NCBI GenBank assembly: GCA_026119935.1
Contig: JALRMH010000019.1
Location: forward strand, 434,001-498,000
Source: Endothia cerciana
Lineage: Eukaryota > Ascomycota > Sordariomycetes > Diaporthales > Cryphonectriaceae
DNA: 64,000 nt
Reading direction: 5' to 3'
Part shown: in pieces, positions 11,821 through 22,212 of the stretch
How positions within the stretch are numbered: position 1 is the first letter of the stretch
Layout of the letters: each line of letters begins with the position of its first letter
Position numbers and translations under genes: made by a program
The notes under the pieces: generated by a model
Database searches by the model: none
What the model was told of the DNA's origin: nothing
The model's input: only the letters and a program-made list of their open reading frames with translations

Positions 11821-13292
11821 TTATATGTAGCTGACCTTGACCCCCATACCCGCTGTCGCCTTGACCTTGTTCCAGCTCGTCGCCATTATACGAGCTATAC
11901 GCTCGCGCATGTTTTTCCTCCCAAACATCAGGATTAGCCCTATTATGAAGGCGAGAAAGCGCATCAACAGCATCGGGTTGGACTGAAGGGTCACGCTCAT
12001 GCGCTCAAGCATGGCACGCACATTCGCGAACATGACCGCCGCTCTCGCCCCAAAAGAAGCCGGCGCAACGGCCGTGCTCTTATTAGGAGACGTGCCTTCG
12101 CCAGCTGCCGGTCGTGAAGGCCTCACTCTGGGTGTCCTTGGCCTTTCTCGCGTCTGAGGGCGGTTCCGCCGTGCCTTTCCGCTCGCCGATCCGGCCGCGC
12201 TCGAGTCGATGCCATAGTCGATCTCACTCCCGTCCCTCCTCACGCGCTCCTCTTCAATTCGCCGTTTCTCCCTTTCCTCGTTCGCCGCACGCAGCCTCCG
12301 CGCCTCCTCGGCGTCCCGGCGTAGCTGCTCCTCCTGTCGATGCTTCTCCTCGCGCTCCTTCCGCTCGGCCTCCTGTTGGTCCTCTTGCAGACTCTGCAGG
12401 GCCTGCAGGAAAGCCTCCCGCCTCTCGTCGTCGAGCACCAAGCTCACGCTGATGAACTCCCGCGCGTAGTCCCATTCGTTATTACGGATGAGGACGTGCA
12501 GCGTGTACAGCTCAAGGATCTTGACCCGCGCGTTCAGGTCGCGGGGCGTGTCGGCCCCGCTGCGGAGTTTGGACGGGGACCTATGCCTGGAATGGGCGCG
12601 GGGAGATGTTGGCGAGAAGTGGTGCGATAGGTCCAAGTTCGGACTCGACGAGGCGGCGAGGAAGTTCTCCAGCCGCTTCTGGTTGAGTACCTGTGTTCTT
12701 GCGTGGGTCAAGAGCAGAGTGGCCCTGGTTCACTGTATCAGCATGGCTCGGGTGCGGAGAACATTGTCGAGGCGGGTACGTACAGATTGATGACAACATC
12801 TGAGTCTACGTCCCCTTCCACGCCGTGATAGCCGTTCATGACCACCTCCTCCCAGACATCACCGTCCCGGACCTTGGCGCATATCGACCTCCACTCCTGC
12901 AACCCGAACGCCTCCTTGCCCTCGTCCGGCTCGAGGGCGACAATGGCGTTCAGGATGGCGATGTAGAGCGTCCAGACCTTTATCCTCGTGTTTCGCGAGG
13001 CTCTGGCCACCGGTGCTGGCCCGGTGGTGCCGTTGGCCCCTTCAGAACCTGGCTGTGGTGGTGTGATCAAGGGAAGGATTGTGGTGAGTGCCTCAGGTAA
13101 CCGGCGTGTCAGGAATAGCGTGGAGGACTGGCGGTAAGTCTTGGATACGTATGATGCCGAGTGTCGTGCCGGCGTGGGGGATGTGAGGGCCGATATGGAT
13201 GAAGATAGAGCTTGGTGAGCTGGAGAGAGGCCCTGGGTAGTGGTCGGGCTCAGGGTCGTGGCGACCGACCCGTTTGTAGGAGAGGCGGCCAT
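11821..13292 (-). CDS. PEX26: peroxin 26-like tail-anchored protein, 470 aa
   Basis: Exons are 13292-12784 and 12724-11821 (minus), joined in phase 2 to give NLATLLLTHARTQVLNQ across the junction, 470 residues in all. The N-terminal half is helical with the segment VSKTYRQSSTLFLTRRLPEA, then KVWTLYIAILNAIVAL and a GYHGVEGDVDSDVVINL block. These match my recollection of filamentous-fungal peroxin 26. A long charged coiled coil follows (about residues 280-330, EAERKEREEKHRQEEQLRR). A single hydrophobic segment near the C-terminus (about 419-438, LLMRFLAFIIGLILMFG) with a basic tail of about 32 residues fits a tail anchor. Pex26/Pex15 docks the Pex1-Pex6 AAA complex on peroxisomes to recycle Pex5. 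The assignment rests on motif memory plus topology. Confidence 0.82.
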
Positions 13293-13711
13293 TGTTTATA
13301 GTGGTTGGTCGTTCACGATGTGGACCTCGGGGTTGGTGAAGAGCTGCAGCCCTCCTCTCAGGACAGAGACGGCACTGAGAGGCTAGAGATTGGTCGTCAT
13401 TTAAACAAGACTGGGCAGATCATGCAAAGCGCGCCGGTCGATCGTGGGGCGCGCATGGTGTGGTGATTTCAAATCTCGGACGTGGTTGGGATGTTGTTGA
13501 AAAGACATGTGCCCATCCATACCTTGCCCGGCCGGAGGTACTCAGGTTCTCGGTCATTTCAATTGATTTGAACCTCGGCTCTACGCCAATAGTGGATTGT
13601 CACCCGCTGAGGCCCGCCATCCGCGGCTAGGACCCCCTGTACCGTTCCATCCCACCCCTGTTCAGGACCCTTGTCTGGCACCCCATTTCCCCAGACTTCA
13701 GCCTTCAGCCT

Positions 13712-14179
13712 TCAACTTCCTCGCCAACCCTCATCAATGACTTCGGATATTGTCCTTGAAAACTGACCGAGCAGCCAGGGTCTCTCCGTTGTCAGGTCAT
13801 GATCACTTTTAGATTGAGACCTAAAGGAGCTATCATAGCCCTCGATGAACTTCCTATCGGGTCGCTTCATCTTTTTACAGCATTGTCGCATGAGTATATC
13901 ATCCTGGAAGGACTGTACATCAGCCGCAAGATTATAAATAAAAATGGATATTGCCCAGACCAACTTCTGGTCCATGCTGCCGTAAATTATAAAATCCATC
14001 ATGAACTCAAGCTTCATCCCTATTGCTATGGAGATGCCTAGTATTTCCACCAAGAAGACGGAAGAGACAGTCAGTTTGACTGTTAAGTAGGTGTATGGGG
14101 ATGCTAGGGATGCTGGCCTGACTTGTATCTCGTGGGATGATGATGAGAGCTCGTATATCACAAGTCGGGAGGGACCCAT
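13712..14179 (-). CDS. hypothetical protein or gene remnant, 155 aa
   Basis: This frame starts with ATG at 14179 and is open for 155 codons. Its first half has one or two hydrophobic segments (VSSVFLVEILGISIAIGM and a second around LVWAISIFIYNLAADV). The second half is polar and basic. I do not recognise it. Lower GC than neighbouring genes, the short length, and plus-strand coding-like pieces overlapping its 5' end argue that this may be a fragment or a chance frame. Confidence 0.25.
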   Translation of the reverse strand: MGPSRLVIYELSSSSHEIQVRPASLASPYTYLTVKLTVSSVFLVEILGISIAIGMKLEFMMDFIIYGSMDQKLVWAISIFIYNLAADVQSFQDDILMRQCCKKMKRPDRKFIEGYDSSFRSQSKSDHDLTTERPWLLGQFSRTISEVIDEGWRGS

Positions 14180-14490
14180 TGTCGGAGCAGCTGGCAGGCA
14201 AGGTGGGGAGAGAGATCGTCCTCTCCTCCAAGACCATTAATTCCCTCCGAGCAAACAAGTTCAAGTACGGCTATTTTTCGACGAGGGAGTGCCCTATCTC
14301 CCAGTCGCAAAGGCTACACAAGCCAACATCATCAGTTTGAGAGAGGAGAAGAGCTCGGTCGTGTCTGATGTCAGTAACAAAGACCGCCCACGAAACCCGG
14401 GAGTTCTACAAGACCATCAGGAACAAGATTCAGAGCTGGCTGAACGGCCAGGCTTTCGAAGAGAACACGTCCAAGAGTCTCATCGCAGCA
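14140..14490 (+). pseudogene. frameshifted coding-like remnant, family unknown
   Basis: Plus-strand sequence reads REIVLSSKTINSLRANKFK and then YGYF in one frame. After a run of five T near 14275 the protein-like reading continues in another frame (FDEGVPYLPVAKATQANIIS). A third piece (ETREFYKTIRNKIQSWLNG) follows near 14393-14450. Such phase changes at a homopolymer are typical of a decayed gene or of a sequencing error. Family unknown. Confidence 0.25.
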
Positions 14491-14970
14491 AAGGATAGCA
14501 GCGTCGGAAGGCTGGCAGGGCCACTCAGGGCTGGACCTCGAGACGTAGGACTAGTCACCTGGATATGCATGCCCGTCGCCTTTAGTCTCCTGCCGAATCA
14601 ATCTCCTTCGTGCTCAGTCTCTCTAGATCAATCCAATGTCCTTTTCTTCTATCTTGCGACTGGTTGCCTCTCATCATCGCCTGTTCTTCCGGCCCGATGC
14701 CACCTCTCATCTTGCACGATTCTCTTTCAAGAAGGTGAAAAAGAAAAAGAAAGAAAACGAGAATGGGACGAAAGACTGTACAAAGCACTGGCCATACGCG
14801 GACCTCAATCTTTTGAGACCATGCCCATCGCGAACAGTATCTCCGTCATATAGTAAGGTACTTGCACGGGTAAAAAGGCGGCACAGTATCCCATTGCTCG
14901 ACACGTGCCATTTCATAATGGTTTTTCTATTTTCGTACATATGTGTATACACCCCTTGCCATGGATGACT

Positions 14971-16248
14971 CTATTGCGATGGCATAGACTTCTCCACGCT
15001 CTCGTACAGACCGGGCTGAAGCTGCGCCTTGAGCTCCTCCTTCGTCAGCCACTTGAAGTCTGTGACACCGTAGTCGTTGTCCGTTAAGTCCACCTGACCG
15101 GCCATGATCCTTCCCTTCAAGTAGAAGACATTCGTACCGCGGGCTTTCAGCGCCGCCCCGTTTTCGCTCTTTTCGTTGTCCGCATATAGCGGCTCCCGGT
15201 GCTCGTAAGCAATGGGATGCCGTCCAACCATCCACGTGTTCATGTTGACGCCTGCGGTGCCTTCTAGGGCCCGAGTAGCGGTCTGTTATCATCGTCAGCC
15301 TTCCGTCAACCTCCTAACAACCCCCGCCCCCGGTCCCCAAAAATAAGGGAAGATAGGCATACCTCATGCAACCCTTCATCCGGCCGAACCTCATCCTGCG
15401 GGAAACCCCACCTCTCCTTCCGACTCCTCACGACAAGGTAAAGCGTTCTGTCTAGCTTGCGATCAAGCCTCCTCACATCCCCACTCCGGTCCGCATCTCT
15501 TTCCCTGGGCAGCGGCCGCTCGATCCGGAGTCGATCCTCGAAGCTCAGCGCCTCACCATCCTCACTCACGCGGCTCTCCGCCTCGGTATACAGCTTCTCC
15601 CTGGTGTAGTCCGGGTCCGAGAGCTCCTTGCCCTGCTCGACCAAGACCTCGTCGTCCCACGCATCTCGTCCCTTGCGCGTGAGCAGCCCGATCTCCCGCG
15701 CCATGACGTGGCTCCGCTCGCCAAACTTGATGGCGAAGTCGACGCCCGCGGGCTGGCCCTTGCGGAAGTAGAACTGGCGCGCGAACGGCGTGCTGAGCCG
15801 CTCGTTCAGGCGCTTCTGGTAGAGGTAGAAGGCCGCCTCGAAGGGGGTCTGCGTCCGGGTCAGGATGGGCGGCCGGCTGAGGATGATACCGGCGCGGAGG
15901 CGGTAGAGGGATTTCGGGTGGATGGGGTTGGTGGTGGGTTGATGGCCGACGAGGGTTGAGTCGGCGGGGGTTGAGGCGGAGCCACTGGTAACGGGCATGA
16001 TATTCGGTGAGAGCGAGGAGGGGTCTGTGATCGTGCTGGTTGAGGTGGTCGAGGAGTAGGGCCGTCTTGAGGATGGGTGTGTGCGCTGGCTGAGGATCGC
16101 GCAGCGGGTGCACAGTTGAGGTGCTCCTACATGGCCCGTTGTTAGCTATGGACGTTGATGATAGAGGAATTGGTCGACAAAGGAACAGGGTGCACTTGCT
16201 CCTTAGGAGAGGCACAGCGGCCCGTGCTCCCCTGCTTGAGGCTGTCAT
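14971..16248 (-). CDS. MRPL17: mitochondrial large-subunit ribosomal protein mL46 (MRPL17)
   Basis: The secure exons (minus) run from about 16089 to 15363 and from 15282 to 14971, joined in phase 0 (CATGAG/GTATGC to AACAG/ACCGCTAC). The mature part has LYRLRAGIILSRPPILTR near the start and PFEAAFYLYQKRLNERL. A nudix-like C-terminal half includes RTLYLVVRSRKERWGFPQDE, then NMNTWMVGRHPIAYEH, GTNVFYLKGRIMAGQV and the closing DFKWLTKEEL. This is the order seen in mL46/MRPL17 proteins. The N-terminus is Ser/Thr/Arg-rich with RRPYSST, fitting a mitochondrial presequence. The first exon probably begins at the ATG at 16248 (MTASSRGARAAVPLLRS), but the first splice is unresolved. Donor 16195 with acceptor 16090 closes in frame at 363 aa but lacks an ideal branch point. 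Donor at about 16215 with another acceptor is also possible. Confidence 0.88.
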
Positions 16249-17325
16249 GATCTGGTCGGGATATCTGGTGCCGGACCGTCCGAAATCCAACCCGTGGGAG
16301 CTCTTCAACACTTCGAGCTTGGGCGCGTGATGGATCGCAACTTTTTTCGCGGACGTTAACAGGGTACCTAGGTACAAAGCTGTAGCGCCAGGCCTTACCT
16401 AATTAGGCCTATCCTGCTTGCTGATTGGTCGATACGGGTCCGGCCCATCGAGAGCACCCTTTCAAATTTTCTCTGCCCAGCGCTGGTATGCCGTTCCTCT
16501 CCTTTCCTCTTCCAACGACAGGCATGAAATCCTTATCCCAAGACTTTGTCCCCATCTCCTCCAGGACGTCTTGTCATTTACGAGTGCCCAGAGTGAATCC
16601 CAGATCAGTCTGATTTCGCTAGCGGCGCCTGCTGCCCACTCGAGTTCTTCGAGGGGCCAACCTCCCACCGGGCTCACGTTAGATAGATGGCTGTCACAGA
16701 AAATCCCACTGAGTGCTGCTCTCTGGACACTGGAATCCCGACGCTGCGCTTACGGGACCACGATTTGGATCTCTCCGCTGGACCACTTGTCAATTTTGGA
16801 CCTGCGCGCATCGTTTTTCAGCGCCACTGCATTGATTCTCATCGCGAAATTGACTTTCCTACTAAAATCCGACTGACTTTGGCTAATCAAGCTAGGGCGC
16901 ACGATTAAATCATGCGGTGTCGCTGAGCTCTGAAGGCACGAGTCGCAAGCCCAAGCCGAGTCACTCGAGCGTTTTCATCAAGAAATCAAGACCCGTCGCG
17001 ATTTTCATCATTGCATCGACATGGCATTTCAAGACCATAAAAGACATTTCCATTCAGTCAAGCAAAGCTACCAGTGCTATCTGCTGCCATCCCACGAGCC
17101 TTCCAAATTTATGCAAGTTCTCAAGAATCGTACCAAAACATGATCCTCGACGCCCACGATACCGTGGTTCCGTAATAAAAGACCATCCCGATAAGACAAA
17201 CACCGGTACCGTTTGGATTTTGGATTGCCCAGGGGTATCTTTCCAGCTTGCCCGACTCCGTGAAAATAACGCCGTCCCGCTCGCTCCTCGCCGAAGCAGA
17301 ATCATGCATCTCAAGATCATGATCA
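16249..17325. other. intergenic, no gene seen
   Basis: This is about 1.1 kb between the mL46 upstream region and the 3' end of the RING/PHD gene. Several open frames of 60-180 codons run in both directions here. None has a recognisable motif or consistent codon use, and the sequence is less GC-rich than coding DNA. It probably holds the mL46 promoter and a long 3' UTR. Confidence 0.5.
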
Positions 17326-19390
17326 TCAAGGTTTCAACTCTGCGACAGCACGAGCAACCTCGGTCGTTGCGATCTTCTCCCACTGTCGTTTTGCTTCGTC
17401 ATCGACCGCAGATGGGTCGGAAACCTCTTCGTAAATTTTGTGGGAGACGGCGCGGTTGATGCTCTCATACTGATCGCGCGAAAGCTGGCTGGACTTCCAG
17501 TGTGGTTTCAGCGCAGCGCGCACAACCTGACTGATATTTTCTTTGACCTCAAGTGGCAACATTTTCTGAGTCGGTGACGAATCTTCGGAGCGAGACAATC
17601 TGACCTCGAGCTGCCGTCGAGGGCGTGGTTGTCTCAGCTCGGGGGATCCGTTCCGCTTCTGTGGACGAGTCTCAGAGTCGCTGGACTCCCCGTTCGATCG
17701 CGTTGGTGAGTAATTTGCAGGTGGATACTTGGGCTCGATATGTGAGCTGAGGGACAGCACCGGTGACCGCGATGCGGATCGAGCTGTTGCATTTACAGGA
17801 GGTGGTGCGGGTGGCGGTGTCAAAGACAACGCCCGTGGACTATTTCGTGCAGATGCAGATGGCGAGGTAACAGGTGATGAGGGGTCGACAGTGGGCGGGA
17901 GTCCAAAAAGGCCGCGAACAGTCTCATCGTCCGAAGGCCCACTTTGTTCAACCTCCTTGAGAAGCGACGAGAGAAAGGATGGTGTCTCCTCCGGTGCAGG
18001 CGGGGACCGCGCAGAAGGAGAGCGAGTATCCGACGGCCCTCCAACCCTCTTGTATGGATGTTGACTCGACGTCGTAGAGGTAGCTTTCGATGATACAGCT
18101 TCTCCTTGGTTGGGTATGCGACGGGTGCGAGGACGCTTCAGCGGCCGTGAGGGCTCAGGTGCAGGCTCCACTGGAGATCCTGTGATAGACCGAGACTTTC
18201 TCTTGCGGCCGCTAGGTGTCGATGCTCGAGCTCTCTCGAAGGCGCGCCAGGCTTGTCGCTCCTCACGAGTCTCCGGTGCCCCTGGGTTTGCTTGCCCGTC
18301 TGGTGGCGCAACCTGTTGCTCAACCACACCTTGGATATTCCGGGCGAAGACGTCTCGGGCGCCTAGCCTGCTCGCTATGCTGAGGCGTTGCTGCCAGCGT
18401 TGCCACTCGCGACGCTCTCTCTCGCGGACCTGTTGGGACCGCCGGTATGCTCGCAAGCCGTCGTCCTCGTCGTCATTTGAGTCGAGGTCGATGCCCAGGG
18501 CGCCGTGCACGTGGCTCGAGAACTGGCCCCAAGCACCAAGCCATTGATCGGTACGAGCTCTGGTTCTCTCATTCCGCATGCTTGCCTGGGTACGGGGGAA
18601 GAAATTGCGACGGCGTCGAACGCGGCCTGCTGTGCGGGAAGCCAGGGCCTGGAACTGCTGAAGTGCGATTCCATTCTGGTCTGCACACTCCATGCAGAAC
18701 CAAGCACGGTCTGGGACTTCGTCCAAGCCGATGCAATGTGTGTGATACGGTGTGTCACAGGCATCACACAGGAGCAAGACGTCCTCGTGATCCGCGGTAT
18801 TACAGACTGGACAAGGTCTGACTTCCTCCTCTTCCTCGGGATTCTCGTCCAGCCACGCTAGGGGATCGAATTCGGCAACTTGTTTCTTGTCTTCGACTTT
18901 GTATGTGCTCAAAAGGGTGCCTTGTGAGATGCCGGGGAAATGTTAGCTTCTTGCACCTCTAGCTTTGAGCATCGCATGGGGACGACTCACCTCCGATCTT
19001 GTCATAGACCTCGACGAGGTGGAATGCCTGACGGCAAATGGGGCAACTGTTCGCTTTTCCAGTCCATGCTTTCAAGCAGCTGTCATGTAGAATGTGACCA
19101 CAGACTTGGATGATAGCGATGTTGTTATCATTATCCAAGCTGGACTCCTCGGTTCCGCTCAGATCCTTTGTTGTTACTGTTGTGCTTGTGGCATTTGTAG
19201 TGGTGGATGAAGCGGTGGGTGATGCGGCGGCGGCCAAGGGGAGCGACTTGAGATCACCAGTGGGTGCCGATGCGGGCGCTGCAGCAGTGGGCAGTCCTCC
19301 ACCACCACCGCCGCCCTCATCGCCCTGCAATTGCTGCAAGGATATCGCACTGTCTAGGTTCTCTAGACAAACGATGCACTGGTCTGCCAT
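17326..19390 (-). CDS. RING + PHD finger protein resembling PHRF1, 664 aa
   Basis: Exons are 19390-18991 and 18920-17326 (minus), 71-nt intron with a CTAAC branch point, closing to 665 codons. Exon 1 is a RING-H2: C5, C8, then a low-complexity Gly/Ala/Ser/Thr insertion of about 85 residues, then C97, H99, H102, C105, C116, C119. Exon 2 opens with a PHD finger (about 170-220: CPVCNTADHEDVLLLCDAC, then YHTHC and WFCMEC). A long basic, Ser/Pro-rich middle follows. The last 75 residues form a helical domain (VKENISQVVRAALKPHWK, SRDQYESINRAVSHKIYEEV) resembling the C-terminal domain of PHRF1 and SRI-type Pol II CTD-binding modules. Human PHRF1 is a RING/PHD ubiquitin ligase that binds phosphorylated Pol II. 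The same role here is inference. Confidence 0.85.
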
Positions 19391-21243
19391 TACAAATTGC
19401 CAAATCGAATGAGAAGAGGGATTTCAAGATGACAAAAGGCTGGGGAAGGCATGAAAACGATGGTGTTGATGGGATTTGGAGGGGTTTGGGATTCCCTATT
19501 GTCCAGCTGCTTGTCGTGGCTGGCGATAGGTTAGGTGGGCGTGGGTGCTGATGCAATCGCTCTGGGCGCTGGGGTTGGGGGGTTGCAGGCTGTGTGCTGT
19601 TGAGTCCGGTTCCTTTTTAGCGGGTCAGTCCGTCCCAAGTGTTTTGCGCTGCGCTTTGCTTGGAAGAGGGAAGAACGGGGAGAGGCGAAAATGCAAGCAG
19701 TTTGGAGAATTTGAGGGACATGGTCGACTTACCTAAGACAGGGTGTCTTGCTGCTATGGTTCCGCAGGTTCAGGTGCAGGAGGTACCTCCGAATCCAAAT
19801 GGAGCGACCACGGGACTAGGATTCTTGCCCAGTGCTGTGACCAAGTGACCCGACCAACCCGTTTCGTTCCTCACGCCGCGGAGAGGAACGATTTGCCGCG
19901 GTGCTGTTGGAAGACCAGACCGGGGTCAGTTTTGGCTATCTGCTCCCTCATGATGCTACCTCCCTGCGCCTTTCCAGGAGGTGTTCTTTACATATTCCTC
20001 AACATCAGATGGACAGACAGTGAATCACCGCCCCATACAGGAGGAGCAGTTGTCACTAGATATCACTTGTGTTGAGGTGAAGAGACCATACCGACCGGTT
20101 GGATCAAGAGCAGTGACGCCTTAGCTTGGATGACTAGTGGGGCAAGACGATAGGTACGGATCCCTCGAGAGCACCCTAATGGCATACCGCCACCAGATTT
20201 GATCGTGACTCTCGTAGCTCCATATCTTCCTTAACCACACAGAAGGAAGAGGCAACGCAGGCGAGTATTCATTCGAAGAGCTGCAAACCTCTTGTTTTCT
20301 TCTCCTTCTCCTTCTTGTTCTTCTTCTTCTTCTTCTTCTTTTTGTCTTCTCCTGATCATATATTTCTTCTTTCGTAGTACGGAAGTGGTGGTGGTTTGGG
20401 GCTGGGGGGTTATGAGTAAGGTGTCAGTCTAGGGTCCGTCGCTTGTCGAGGCATCGCCCACTCCAGTCTCGGCTCGGGAACCATCATCGTCCGTTCGCCA
20501 ACCACCTGACCTGGATCCTTCCAGCGACTAAAATGGAGAAAAGCCACTGGCGTAACTTAAAGTGGTCTTAGCTGCAAACACGAAATGCGCAAGGACTGTA
20601 CTATGTAAGACAAAGATGAGAGGTAGTGTGCTGGTATAGGGTGTGTCCAAGGGGGCCATGGCCACAGGCATACGAATTAGGTGGCGCATCATCTACCTGG
20701 AGTGTATCACACGTGTAGGGAGGACAGAGTGAATGTATCCTCATGATCTAGCATCCCAACACCATCACCAGTGCGGATGACATGCCCTGCCTCAATTGTG
20801 TTCCCAGCCAGGCCCCAACGACTGCAAATTGGACGGGGCCATGCAGGGCGACCAGGGCGACTAGGCGTTGCGAATACCGGGCCGGGGCGGAAACGGTCAT
20901 CTCGAGCAGCGATGGCTTCGTCAAACAGCCTTGTTTGGCAGTTGATACCCCATGCACACGTCGCGGTCTCCGATTCTCCGTCGTGGTAGTCATCTCGCCA
21001 GCCAACGGTAACAGTTCGAGTGTTCTTCATGAAATCAATTTCTAGCTGATTCCTCGCCTCGTCAAGGATCCGTACCCGTTCGGAGGTCATCATCCCTTCC
21101 CTGGTCGATGTGCGTAGCATGCCCCTGCTGAGGAGAAAACCATTTTATTCCCTGACACCACGAAATGTTGTGAAAAGCAAGCAAGACCATGATAACACCG
21201 CCCAGGCTGCAACCGTGCCACCATCCCATCCTCTTTCGTCCCC
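19391..21243. other. intergenic, 1.85 kb, with TTC repeat
   Basis: This lies between the 5' end of the RING/PHD gene and the 3' end of the eL43 gene. It contains a (TTC)n pyrimidine tract at about 20297-20341. A minus-strand ATG frame of 137 codons (20707-21120) lies just downstream of eL43 but shows no known motif, so I do not call it a gene. No RNA gene was recognised. Confidence 0.5.
20297..20341. repeat. (TTC)n microsatellite
   Basis: TTC/CTT repeats with a few interruptions run for about 45 bases in the spacer upstream of the RING/PHD gene. On the minus strand this is a GAA-rich purine tract. Confidence 0.85.
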
Positions 21244-22212
21244 TTACACCTCAGCAATCTCGCGCAATCTTCGAAGGGTCGAGCGCATGGCGGCGGCGGC
21301 GGGCGTGGCAACGGTGTAGGCGCCTCCGCTGTTCAGTCTATCATCAGCAAACTGAAGTACCTCGAATGCTGTACATCCAGCCGCGTTGTGCAGCTGTTTG
21401 GGGTGACTTACGCAACAGTGCGCTTGCAGGACTTGCAGTCCCAGATGCCGACGGAGTGACGCTTCACGCTGGTCTTGCCGCAGAAGGTGCAGACGTACTT
21501 GGCGTGCTGGGTGATTTCCATCTTCTTGACGGACTTTCGGAGGGAGGCACCGTATCTTTACGTCTTCACGTCAGCTCATATCCATGGATTATGTCGCGGC
21601 TCGTTGTTGCCCATCGTCGTAGCGCTGCCCCGCCATTCGCAGACAGTCTGATTCGTCGTCGGCTGGATGTGAATAATATCTCCAAATCGGTGCCAGGTTC
21701 CAGCATGATTTGAATGGCGGATGCAGTGCGACACGACTAGTCGGCAGGGTCATTCGGAGTGTTTGGTTTGTTCGTACCTAGTACCGTACTTGCCGGTCAC
21801 TGCGAGGATAATTGTCAGTACTCCATTCTCGAAGATAAAAGTTCCCAGCGCATTCTCTCGGGCAGCGAAGACGAGCACTGAAGCAATATCAACGGCACAG
21901 TAGTAGGGATGCAGCGACAACTTGTTCATCATGTCTCTCCAAGCTCTTCAGTCTCATGCCCCGCCCTGTAAATGCTCCCATCCAACTCGGTTTCCGGCTG
22001 TGCGCTGCTTTCCCCGATGCCGTTGTCGTCTGTCTTGTCTGGTGTATGCTTCGTATTGTGCTTCGTGCTCGTCCATCGCTCGATCTGCTCCGGGGGGATT
22101 CATCGTAAGAGTCACGTCAACGTACCTCCGACCTTCTTGGTTCGCTACGTTCATGAACGTCAGTAACTATCTCAAAATATCCACAGCATCAGAGGCCTCG
22201 TACCTTGGCCAT
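21244..22212 (-). CDS. RPL43: 60S ribosomal protein eL43 (L37a), 92 aa, five exons
   Basis: Exons are 22212-22204 (9 nt, MAK), 22144-22126 (19 nt), 21799-21778 (22 nt), 21555-21412 and 21328-21244 (minus). They sum to exactly 93 codons. The product begins MAKRTKKVGVTGKYGTRYGA and carries the zinc ribbon CTFCGK...DCKSCKR (C-x2-C-x14-C-x2-C). It ends with the conserved AGGAYTVATPAAAAMRSTLR region and REIAEV, the standard length of eL43. It sits near the E site of the large subunit. No single open frame shows this gene because of its microexons. Introns 2 and 3 are long for this window (326 and 222 nt), and intron 2 may hold a small RNA. It is transcribed divergently from the oxidoreductase gene. 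Confidence 0.96.
21815..21932 (-). ncRNA. possible intronic C/D-box snoRNA
   Basis: Intron 2 of the eL43 gene contains, on the transcribed strand, ATGATGA (21932-21926, matching the C box RUGAUGA) and about 110 nt later CTGA (21818-21815, matching the D box). Ribosomal-protein introns are common hosts of snoRNAs. However, the sequences outside the two boxes do not form a convincing terminal stem, and short boxes arise by chance, so this is a weak candidate. Confidence 0.2.

Larger units (their letters stand above)
13293..14970. other. intergenic with degraded coding-like sequence
   Basis: This covers the Pex26 upstream region and the downstream region of mL46. The central 600 bp is visibly more AT-rich than the neighbours and contains both a minus-strand open frame (13712-14179) and plus-strand frames that change phase. 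See separate entries. No RNA gene was recognised. Confidence 0.5.

Noticed and set aside
20707..21120. A 137-codon ATG frame on the minus strand downstream of eL43
   Set aside because: No recognisable motif or homology, odd composition, and position in the 3' region of eL43; kept out as probable chance.
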